DNA from: Desulfobacterales bacterium
Lineage (GTDB): Bacteria; Desulfobacterota; Desulfobacteria; Desulfobacterales; JAUCGF01
Reading direction: 5' to 3'
DNA length: 11,692 nt
Assembly (NCBI GenBank): GCA_029940345.1
Contig: JAOZRC010000104.1
Span: forward strand, 1-11,692
A program made the position numbers and the translations under genes. The notes below the pieces were generated by a model. That model did no database searches. It was not told the origin of the DNA and saw nothing but the letters and a program-made list of their open reading frames with translations. Positions within the stretch are counted from its first letter, which is position 1. Every line of letters begins with the position of its first letter. This document shows positions 1-6,255 of this stretch, piece after piece.

Positions 1-23
1 TTACACTCTGCCCACCCTACATT

Positions 24-54
24 AAAAAGTGTAAACCAACAAATGAAGGATGCC
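24..54 (+). repeat. 31-bp dispersed repeat, copy 1 (inverted partner at 7926-7956)
   Basis: The reverse complement of this stretch matches 7926-7956 at 29 of 31 positions, without gaps. The similarity continues weakly for a few bases on both sides. A third, partial copy in this orientation begins at 8031. It lies about 70 bp upstream of the binding-protein gene, in the presumed promoter region. The two main copies are inverted relative to each other and enclose the transporter operon and the aminotransferase gene. The sequence has no reading frame of its own. It could be a dispersed intergenic repeat family or an end of a mobile unit; the sequence alone does not decide. Confidence 0.75.
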
Positions 55-108
55 AAATTTTGTTTTTCGTTAGGCCCTTTGGGCATGGTTGTTTTATAAA
101 CTTTAATA

Positions 109-114
109 GAGGAG
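109..114 (+). promoter_or_regulatory. Ribosome binding site that sets the start of the binding-protein gene
   Basis: GAGGAG ends 7 bases before the ATG at 122. An in-frame TTG at 116 lies only one base beyond the GAGGAG, too close to be used, so the ATG at 122 is the start chosen here. A TATAAA stretch at 95-100 could serve as a -10 box, but no convincing -35 hexamer lies at the right distance, so no promoter is called. Confidence 0.7.
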
Positions 115-121
115 ATTGATT

Positions 122-1690
122 ATGAAAACAGTACCCGGAAAAGTGTTAAGATGTTTGCTTTCAGCCCTTTTTTGCTTCGCTCTGATAGGCGGCGGCGAGG
201 TGTTTGCTATTGAACGAGGGGGCGTTCTAAAGCTTTGCACCGCTTCTTCCGTCAAAACGCTGGATCCGCATAAAGTGGTCGGGGATGAATCCTACCATGC
301 CACTTTCCACATTTTCAACACACTGACCCGCATCGGGTCTGATTTGACCGCCAAACCGGAATTGGCCGAGTCGTGGGAGCATACCGACGGCGCCATGACA
401 TGGACGTTCCATCTTAATAAAAAAGCGAAATTTCACAATGGCCGGGAAGTGACGGCTGAAGACGTTAAGTTCAGCCTGGATCGCGTGCTTGATCCCAAGC
501 AATCTCCACGAGGTTTTTCCAAAATCGGCCCCATAAAAGAGGTCATTGTCAAAGACAAACATACGATTATCATTAAACTTAAAAAACCGTATCTTGATCT
601 TCCGGTGGATCTGGGCAGTGTTTACCCCCGTATCATTGCCAAAGAGAATCTGAAAGATATCAACACCAAACCTATCGGCAGCGGCCCTTTTAAGCTCAAA
701 AAATGGCAGATGGGCGGCGTTACCACTTTGGTCAAAAATGAAGACTACTTTCTCATGGGCGAAGACGGCAAACCCCTGCCTTATGTAGATGAATTTCGAA
801 TCCTGCCCATCAAGGAAAATTCATCGCAACTGGCTGCGATTCAGAGCGGTTCCGTGGACATCATGTATCGCCTGAGCTATGATCTGGTTCCGACGGCCAA
901 AAAATCAGACAAGGTCGTTATCGCAGGCGGCCCGACCCTGGGCTACCAGCCACTGGTTTTAAACCTTGAACCGGTACTCGCCAAGGGACAGGATCCTGAA
1001 CAGATGAAAATTTTCCATAACCCGAAAGTCCGCGAGGCGTTCGCCTACATTATTAACAGAAAAGCGATGCTGAATATCGCCATCGGAGGCATGGGAACCA
1101 TTGGCAACGACCAGCCGATTCCCTCTTTTCATGCGTATGCCAACAAAGATATAAAACCGAAAGAACAGGATATTGAGCTTGCCAAAAAACTTTTGGCCGA
1201 AGCCGGCGTCAAACCCGGAACACACTATAAACTATATACCAGTGCAGGCCGGGCGGGTATGTCCGAAATGGCCGTCGGGTTTCAGCAGATGGCGAAAAAG
1301 GCCGGTATCGTTATTGACGTCGAAATGATCGACATCTCCCGCTACTGGACCGATTATGATTTTAAAGCGCCTTTCATCGCCAGCAACTGGGGTGGCCGCG
1401 GTACCATCAACGCCTCCCTGAAACCGTATTATTATACAAAAGGCAGTTCCAATGAAGCCCATTACAGCAACCCCGAACTTGACAAAATCTTAGACCAGGC
1501 CGAAAGCGAAAGCGATTTTGAAAAGCGCAAAGCCCTTTATGGCCAGGTTCAAAAGATCGTCAGCGACGCCTGCGTCACCCTAATTCCCTATTACAAAAAT
1601 TTCTACTCCGCGGCATCCCCCAAGGTTCAGGGACTGAAAGTGCATCCGATAACCTATTTATATGTGGACAGCATCTGGAAGAAAAAATAG
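122..1690 (+). CDS. Peptide/opine/nickel-type ABC transporter, solute-binding protein (SBP_bac_5)
   Basis: Periplasmic solute-binding protein that captures a ligand (peptides are typical; nickel chelates, opines or sugars also occur in the family) and delivers it to the membrane permeases encoded downstream. The 522-residue product has a signal peptide: basic N-terminus, hydrophobic core at about residues 11-25, and a likely signal peptidase I site after VFA (residue 29). There is no lipobox cysteine, so a soluble periplasmic protein is expected. The family signature is clear: PELAESW at residues 79-85, WTFHL at 94-98, FHNG at 104-107 and TAEDVKFSLDR at 111-121. The length is normal for cluster C binding proteins. 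It is the first gene of the importer operon, followed by a 222-bp spacer with a stem-loop. The family assignment is secure; the substrate cannot be read from the sequence, so I give no dpp, opp or nik symbol. Confidence 0.95.
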   Translation: MKTVPGKVLRCLLSALFCFALIGGGEVFAIERGGVLKLCTASSVKTLDPHKVVGDESYHATFHIFNTLTRIGSDLTAKPELAESWEHTDGAMTWTFHLNKKAKFHNGREVTAEDVKFSLDRVLDPKQSPRGFSKIGPIKEVIVKDKHTIIIKLKKPYLDLPVDLGSVYPRIIAKENLKDINTKPIGSGPFKLKKWQMGGVTTLVKNEDYFLMGEDGKPLPYVDEFRILPIKENSSQLAAIQSGSVDIMYRLSYDLVPTAKKSDKVVIAGGPTLGYQPLVLNLEPVLAKGQDPEQMKIFHNPKVREAFAYIINRKAMLNIAIGGMGTIGNDQPIPSFHAYANKDIKPKEQDIELAKKLLAEAGVKPGTHYKLYTSAGRAGMSEMAVGFQQMAKKAGIVIDVEMIDISRYWTDYDFKAPFIASNWGGRGTINASLKPYYYTKGSSNEAHYSNPELDKILDQAESESDFEKRKALYGQVQKIVSDACVTLIPYYKNFYSAASPKVQGLKVHPITYLYVDSIWKKK

Positions 1691-1735
1691 ACCTTCTGAA
1701 TCATGGGGTCTGTTATTCCAGGTAAATTCTCATGT

Positions 1736-1781
1736 AAAGGCGCTGAGTTCGTAAAGTGTGATCAGAAAACTTAGCGCCTTT
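1736..1781 (+). terminator. Stem-loop after the binding-protein gene (attenuator or weak terminator)
   Basis: Arms 1736-1749 and 1768-1781 pair over 14 bp with one G-U wobble, around an 18-base loop. The stem includes a GGCGC/GCGCC core, so it should be stable in RNA. It begins 45 bp after the stop codon. The 3' arm ends in CTTTCTC, not a long T run, so as an intrinsic terminator it is weak. A plausible role is partial termination or protection of the upstream message, giving more binding protein than permease. That role is inference. Confidence 0.55.
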
Positions 1782-1789
1782 CTCAAATG

Positions 1790-1873
1790 AACCACTAATG
1801 AACACGAATAGACACGAATGATTTATTTTTTTTATTAGTGTTCATTGGTGTTCATTGGTGTTCATTCGTGGTT
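1790..1873. repeat. Imperfect palindromic intergenic repeat with 10-bp tandem units
   Basis: The left arm starts AACCACTAATGAACAC at 1790. The right arm ends with its near complement GTGTTCATTCGTGGTT at 1858-1873, and the centre is a T-rich stretch around 1821-1837. The right arm also contains tandem 10-bp units: TTCATTGGTG at 1841-1850 and 1851-1860, and TTCATTCGTG at 1861-1870. The left arm carries the corresponding units in reverse. Similar AACCACGAATGAACACGAATG-like phrases are familiar to me from intergenic DNA of environmental bacteria, but I cannot confirm this here. It sits inside the operon between the binding-protein and first permease genes. Confidence 0.7.
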
Positions 1874-1912
1874 TGAATTTAAGGATTAAAATACTAAAAT
1901 AGGAACTACATC

Positions 1913-2896
1913 ATGAAAGATTTTATTCCGTTCATCATAAAAAGACTTGGGGCGACCGCAATCACGCTCATAGCTATCTCAATGATTATCTTCGGTGTTT
2001 GCCAACTGATGCCGGGGGATGCTGTTGATATGATGTTGGGCGGCATCGCCCTGCAATCCCTGGGAGAAACCACGATTGATGAGTTGCGCAAAGAGTTGGG
2101 ATTGCATCTGCCCGTTTATCAACAATACTTCAACTGGGCTGTCGGATTGCTTCACGGTGATCTGGGCACCTCTTATATTATGAAAGCGCCCATTGCACCG
2201 CTGGTGATTGATCGCCTGAAGACATCGCTGCTTTTGGCTTTTCCGGCATCTTTGATGATGATTGTTTTCGGCTTGTCGCTGGGAATATTGTCAGCCGTAA
2301 AAGAAAAAACATGGATAGATCAGGGAATCTCCTTTGTCAGTCTTTCCATGCTTTCCGTGCCGGCCTTTCTGACCGGTTCGCTGTTTATCTACATCTTTTC
2401 CGTAAAGCTGAATTGGATTCCCGCGGCTTTTAACGCCCTGGATATGGATGGAATGGGTATGTTCAAAATACTGGCCTCCTATTTCGGCATTCTTCTGTTT
2501 CCCAGTCTGACCCTGGCCTTTGAAAGCATCGCTTACGTAAACCGACAGACCCGCGCGTCAATGATCGAAGAGCTTAAAACAAATTATGTGCGTACAGCGG
2601 TGTTGAAAGGCGTTCCTCCGCGAGATGTCGTTTTGCATCACGCGCTCCGCAACGGCCTTTTACCGGCCATTACGGTTATCGCTTTTAACATCGGACAAAT
2701 CATTGCCGGCACCGTTATCATTGAGGTGGTGTTTTCGTATCCCGGCATCGGCAATTTAATGATCATGGCCCTCAAATTCCGCGATGTACCCCTGATCATG
2801 GCAACAATGATCGTTATTTCATCCGCGTATGTTTTTGCCAATATCGCGGCCGATATTTTATACACGCAATTGAATCCGCGTATTAAATATGCTTGA
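1913..2896 (+). CDS. ABC transporter permease, DppB/OppB type
   Basis: Inner-membrane permease that pairs with the next gene product to form the translocation channel of the importer. The 327-residue protein has the classic layout: a first membrane segment at about residues 10-32, a periplasmic region with the KELGL motif (60-64) and GDLGTSY (82-88), then about five more hydrophobic segments. The cytoplasmic EAA loop that docks onto the ATPase is at about 225-250 (YVRTAVLKG followed by LRNGLLPAI). The C-terminus LNPRIKYA resembles the usual end of this subunit. The start ATG has AGGAA seven bases upstream. It is followed by a 164-bp spacer with a palindromic repeat, although these two permease genes are usually nearly contiguous. 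The family call is secure; the substrate is unknown. Confidence 0.95.
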   Translation: MKDFIPFIIKRLGATAITLIAISMIIFGVCQLMPGDAVDMMLGGIALQSLGETTIDELRKELGLHLPVYQQYFNWAVGLLHGDLGTSYIMKAPIAPLVIDRLKTSLLLAFPASLMMIVFGLSLGILSAVKEKTWIDQGISFVSLSMLSVPAFLTGSLFIYIFSVKLNWIPAAFNALDMDGMGMFKILASYFGILLFPSLTLAFESIAYVNRQTRASMIEELKTNYVRTAVLKGVPPRDVVLHHALRNGLLPAITVIAFNIGQIIAGTVIIEVVFSYPGIGNLMIMALKFRDVPLIMATMIVISSAYVFANIAADILYTQLNPRIKYA

Positions 2897-2920
2897 TGCG
2901 TGCGTATAAATAACAATATC

Positions 2921-3030
2921 CAAATAGCAAATAACAAATAAATCACTGATACCGTTCCGTATGAATACCATAAGTTTCGTCAACAGCCTGAGATTTGTAA
3001 TTTGGGATTTATTTGTATTTTGATTTTTTG
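2921..3030. repeat. AT-rich imperfect inverted repeat between the two permease genes
   Basis: The left arm 2921-2944 consists of three 7-bp units (CAAATAG, CAAATAA, CAAATAA) followed by ATC. The right arm 3006-3030 is its imperfect reverse complement, sharing an exact ACAAATAAATC core. About 60 bp of unrelated sequence lies between them. This family differs in sequence from the repeat at 1790-1873 but is built the same way, with short tandem units arranged as a palindrome. It contains no gene. It may form a weak stem in the polycistronic message. Confidence 0.6.
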
Positions 3031-3060
3031 TATTTTGAAATTTAAAAAAAGAGGTGTCCC

Positions 3061-3963
3061 ATGTCAAAAAATGATTCGACCCAATCCGGTTTTAAGGAAA
3101 CCATCAGTGGATTTTTAAAAAACCGGCTTTCTAAAATTAATTTCACAGCTAATTTAATCATCGGCGTTGTGCTTCTGTTAGGCTTTGTTTTTATCGGTAT
3201 ATTCGCGCCTTACATTACGCCTCACGATTCCGAGGAAATGTATTATGAACATTTGAAAGAAATGCCCTCGGCCGAATTTCTTCTGGGAACCGACCGTTAC
3301 GGAAGGGATATTTTAAGCCGGGTGATGATGGGCACTCGCACGACGCTGCTCATCGCATCGACCAGCACACTGATAGCGCTCTTTTTAGGCATTATATTCG
3401 GAGCGACGAGCGCTTATTTCGGCGGACGCACGGATAATATCATGATGCGCATCAACGATATTTTTATGTCCTTCCCGACCCTTATTTTTGCCATGCTGGT
3501 TATCGGCGTTCTGGGGCCCAGTATGGTCAACGGCATCATTGCCATTGGCATCATCTATGCCCCACGGGTAACGCGAGTCGTCAGATCCCAGGCGCTGAAC
3601 ATCGTCCACATGGAATACATCGATGCGGCCAAGGTGGGCGGAGAGTCCTCCTTTTATATTATCTTCAGGGAAATGCTGCCCAATCTCTGGCCCACCATTA
3701 TCGTGGAAGGCTCCATTCGCCTGGGGTATGCGATCCTTTTGACGGCCGGTCTGGGTTATATCGGACTGGGGCCGCCGCCACCAACGCCGGACTGGGGCCT
3801 CATGGCCTACAGTGAACGCACCTACATGTTTGAAACCCCCTGGCCGGTGTTCGCTCCCTGTCTGGCCATCGTCATCGCCGTAATCGGCGTCAATCTTTTC
3901 GGAGAAGGCCTGAAAGATATCCTGCTGGCCAAAGGCTCTCGTAAAAAGGAGGCCAAGGTATGA
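3061..3963 (+). CDS. ABC transporter permease, DppC/OppC type
   Basis: Second inner-membrane channel subunit of the importer. The 300-residue protein has an N-terminal cytoplasmic stretch, a first membrane segment at about 31-52, and the subunit hallmark FLLGTDRYGRDILSR at 73-87. The EAA docking loop (YIDAAKVGG, then FREMLPN) spans about 186-208. The family motif GLGPPPPTPDWG lies at 235-246. It ends with FGEGLKDILLAK and a short basic tail. The start ATG follows AGAGGTG with suitable spacing. The stop overlaps the ATPase start as ATGA, so translation of the two is likely coupled. The family call is secure; the substrate is unknown. Confidence 0.95.
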   Translation: MSKNDSTQSGFKETISGFLKNRLSKINFTANLIIGVVLLLGFVFIGIFAPYITPHDSEEMYYEHLKEMPSAEFLLGTDRYGRDILSRVMMGTRTTLLIASTSTLIALFLGIIFGATSAYFGGRTDNIMMRINDIFMSFPTLIFAMLVIGVLGPSMVNGIIAIGIIYAPRVTRVVRSQALNIVHMEYIDAAKVGGESSFYIIFREMLPNLWPTIIVEGSIRLGYAILLTAGLGYIGLGPPPPTPDWGLMAYSERTYMFETPWPVFAPCLAIVIAVIGVNLFGEGLKDILLAKGSRKKEAKV

Positions 3964-6035
3964 AAAACGAAAATTCAACATCCCCAGAGGACACCGCCCG
4001 CAACGCATCGACAAAAACGCCGGTGTTATCCGTCAGCGGTGTTGACATCACCTATTACAGCGGGGCAGTGAAATTCCCGGCCATACGCGACATTTCATTT
4101 GAAATCGGGGCCGGCGAGGCCTTCGGTCTCGTGGGAGAATCCGGCAGCGGGAAAAGCACGGTGGCGTATGCCGTCATGCAATATCTCGCCAGTAACGGCG
4201 AAATTGACTCCGGTGATATTGCCTTCAGCGGTGCCAACCTCATGAAGATGAGCAGAAAGGAATTACTGGGCCTGCGAGGGCTTAAAATTTCCATGGTTCC
4301 TCAAGACCCGCTCACCAGCCTCAATCCGAGCCACAGAGTGGGAGACCAGGTGGCGGAAATACTGAAAATCCATTACAAGCTGAACCGCGATGAAGCCCAT
4401 AAGAGAGCGGTTGCCATGTTAGGCCAGGTCCACCTGCCCGCGCCTGAACTCACCGCTCTCAAATATCCCCATCAGATCAGCGGCGGACAGCAACAGCGGG
4501 TGTTAATCGCCATGGCGTTTTGCACCAACCCCGAATTGCTGATCATGGATGAGCCTACCACGGGCCTGGATGTCACCACCCAGGCGCGTATCCTCGATCT
4601 GATCCGGGAGATGAAATTAAAACACAAAACCGCCATTCTCTATATCACCCATGATCTGGGCGTGGTGAAAAATCTTTGTGATCGCGTGGCTATCATTTAT
4701 GCCGGTGAAATCGTCGAAGAGGGCGATGTGGCATCGCTTTTCAAAAGCCCCGCGCATCCTTACACCCAAGGGCTTTTAAAATGTATCCCCAAGACTTACA
4801 CGCATAAAACGCAAAAAAAGCTGGACGCCATCGAAGGTTTTTTACCCAATCTGGCCGACTTGAAACCTGCCTGTATTTTTGCACCGCGCTGCACATTTGC
4901 CCAGGAACAATGTCATCAGCAGGCGCCGTCTTTCATAGCGTGCGGTGAAAACCGTCGCACCAAGTGCTATTTTACCGAATTCGACGCTCCGGACGATGCT
5001 GAAGAATATGAAAACCTGCGTGCAAGCAGCCCCAGCAAAAGAGTTCTGGTCAAAGCGGACCGCCTTAAAAAGGTGTATCCCACCAAGCGCGGAGACCTGC
5101 GCGCGGTTGATGACACCAGTTTCGAATGTAAAAGAGGTGAAATACTGGGTATCGTGGGTGAAAGCGGCTGCGGCAAGACCACCATGGCCAGGTGTATCGT
5201 CGGCCTTGAAGATGTCAGCGACGGTGAGATATCTTATGACGGGAACAAGATCGGCATGGTGCGCAAGCGCAGTAAAGAAATGCGCCGCAAAATTCAGATG
5301 GTTTTTCAAAATCCCGAAGCGACTTTGAATCCCCAAAAAACGATTGAAGAAATTATCACCCGTCCCCTGGCTCTCTATAAAATAGTTCCCAAAGCTAAAC
5401 GACATCAGAAAGCCGTCGAATTGCTCGAAACGGTCAATCTGACTGAGCGCTATCTTTCACGCTACCCCCATGAAATCTCCGGCGGCGAGAAACAACGGGT
5501 GGGCATCGCCCGGGCGTTTGCCACCGAACCGGAACTGATAATCCTGGACGAACCCATTTCAAGCCTGGATGTTTCCGTTCAGGCCGGAATTCTCAACTTA
5601 CTGATCGACCTTCAGCGCAAGCACCATATCGCCTATATTTTTATCGGCCATAACCTGAGCGTTATTCGCCATCTCTGCAATCGCGTCATGGTGGTTTACG
5701 TGGGCCGGATTTGCGAGGTCGGGACGCCCGACGATTTGTTCGAACCCCCGTACCATCCTTACACGGAGGCGCTGCTGTCGGCCATACCGGTGGTGGAGCC
5801 GAATATCGAACAGAAAGAGATCCGTCTGCAAGGTATCATGCCCAATGCCATCGACCCCATTCCGGGATGCGCGTTTCACACACGTTGTCCGAGAAAAATC
5901 GGCGATGTCTGCGAGAAAAATGCGCCGGCCGAAGTCGAAGTCAAACCGGGCCACCACATCGCCTGCCATATTCCTCTTGAGGAGCTTGCGGCCGTGAATC
6001 CGGTATTTAAATACGGGAGGCGCTATGTTTTTTGA
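3960..6035 (+). CDS. Fused two-domain ABC importer ATPase (DppD-DppF-like)
   Basis: Cytoplasmic ATPase that powers the importer; one 691-residue chain carries both nucleotide-binding domains that are often two separate proteins. Domain 1: Walker A GESGSGKST at 59-67, Q-loop VPQDP at 113-117, signature SGGQQQR at 174-180, Walker B LLIMDEP at 193-199, switch His231. Domain 2: Walker A GESGCGKTT at 400-408, Q-loop VFQNP at 448-452, signature SGGEKQR at 507-513, Walker B LIILDEP at 526-532, switch His564, which sits in GHN, not the usual SHD. Both ATP sites therefore look competent. Each half ends in an oligopeptide-transporter C-terminal domain with four spaced cysteines: 305, 311, 318, 336 and 637, 643, 651, 669. 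AAGGAGG precedes the start by 7 bases, and the start overlaps the upstream stop by 4 bp. No frameshift or missing residue is seen. Confidence 0.96.
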   Translation: MKNENSTSPEDTARNASTKTPVLSVSGVDITYYSGAVKFPAIRDISFEIGAGEAFGLVGESGSGKSTVAYAVMQYLASNGEIDSGDIAFSGANLMKMSRKELLGLRGLKISMVPQDPLTSLNPSHRVGDQVAEILKIHYKLNRDEAHKRAVAMLGQVHLPAPELTALKYPHQISGGQQQRVLIAMAFCTNPELLIMDEPTTGLDVTTQARILDLIREMKLKHKTAILYITHDLGVVKNLCDRVAIIYAGEIVEEGDVASLFKSPAHPYTQGLLKCIPKTYTHKTQKKLDAIEGFLPNLADLKPACIFAPRCTFAQEQCHQQAPSFIACGENRRTKCYFTEFDAPDDAEEYENLRASSPSKRVLVKADRLKKVYPTKRGDLRAVDDTSFECKRGEILGIVGESGCGKTTMARCIVGLEDVSDGEISYDGNKIGMVRKRSKEMRRKIQMVFQNPEATLNPQKTIEEIITRPLALYKIVPKAKRHQKAVELLETVNLTERYLSRYPHEISGGEKQRVGIARAFATEPELIILDEPISSLDVSVQAGILNLLIDLQRKHHIAYIFIGHNLSVIRHLCNRVMVVYVGRICEVGTPDDLFEPPYHPYTEALLSAIPVVEPNIEQKEIRLQGIMPNAIDPIPGCAFHTRCPRKIGDVCEKNAPAEVEVKPGHHIACHIPLEELAAVNPVFKYGRRYVF

Positions 6036-6084
6036 TTTTTTGCGGGCTTGGGATCGCGGACGAAATAACTTCCCCATTGCATAA
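6025..6084 (+). pseudogene. Orphan gene start, 19 codons, cut off next to a MITE-like element
   Basis: An ATG at 6025 follows GGGAGG (6015-6020) at a 4-base distance and overlaps the last 11 bases of the ATPase gene, the arrangement expected for a translationally coupled next gene. The frame encodes MFFDFLRAWDRGRNNFPIA and stops at 6082-6084, three bases before the palindromic element at 6088. The peptide is too short to recognise. It may be the N-terminal remnant of a fifth operon gene removed when the element inserted or by a deletion beside it. It could also be chance, or a tiny real peptide. The ribosome binding site and overlap are seen; the loss of a gene is inference. Confidence 0.35.
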
Positions 6085-6087
6085 ACA

Positions 6088-6201
6088 GGCTACCAACTTA
6101 GCGTGGGACAAAAATCGGGTTTCTGAAGCGAAGAAAAACTACGGGAGTTTAAATGCCCAAGAAACCCGATTTTCAAGCTGTCCCGCCTTATGTTGATAGC
6201 C
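6088..6201. repeat. 114-bp palindromic MITE-like element
   Basis: The left arm 6088-6124 and right arm 6160-6201 are imperfect reverse complements. The inner 14 bp (AAAATCGGGTTTCT, 6111-6124) is perfect, then GGGACA, then GGCTAYCAAC at the tips, with about 5 extra bases in the right arm. The 35-base centre holds a small hairpin, AAACT-ACGGG-AGTTT. No transposase is encoded. A 33-codon frame starting MPKKPDF at 6153 (stop 6252-6254) begins inside the element after GGGAG and runs out of it; I do not consider it a proven gene. A large cruciform or RNA stem is possible. It separates the transporter operon from the aminotransferase gene. Confidence 0.7.
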
Positions 6202-6239
6202 GTATTAAACCAACCAGGAAAAAACTCATTCTCGTTTTT

Positions 6240-6245
6240 AAGGGA
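6240..6245 (+). promoter_or_regulatory. Ribosome binding site that sets the start of the aminotransferase gene
   Basis: AAGGGA ends 10 bases before the ATG at 6256. The in-frame ATG at 6190 lies inside the right arm of the palindromic element, has no such site, and would add 22 residues unrelated to the family. The start at 6256 is therefore preferred. Confidence 0.55.
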
Positions 6246-6255
6246 TATTTTTAAT

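Noticed and set aside
95..100. TATAAA as a -10 box of the importer promoter
   Set aside because: No reasonable -35 hexamer at 16-18 bp; the region is AT-rich, so chance matches are expected.
1841..1870. Three 10-bp tandem units considered as a CRISPR-like array
   Set aside because: The units are contiguous with no spacers, far too short, and there are no cas genes nearby.
3385..4014. 209-codon minus-strand frame opposite the second permease and the ATPase start
   Set aside because: It lies antisense to two clearly real, conserved genes and its composition is that of a reverse-strand shadow (His/Asp/Gly rich, no motif).
4842..5405. 187-codon minus-strand frame opposite the ATPase
   Set aside because: Antisense to the linker and second Walker A region of a well-supported ATPase; no domain or initiation signal.
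6153..6254. 33-codon frame starting MPKKPDF as a real small gene
   Set aside because: It has a passable GGGAG but starts inside a palindrome and matches nothing I recognise; kept as an observation under the element only.
6190..6255. Upstream ATG that would lengthen the aminotransferase by 22 residues
   Set aside because: The codon lies in the right arm of the palindromic element with no ribosome binding site; ATG 6256 has AAGGGA at a workable distance.
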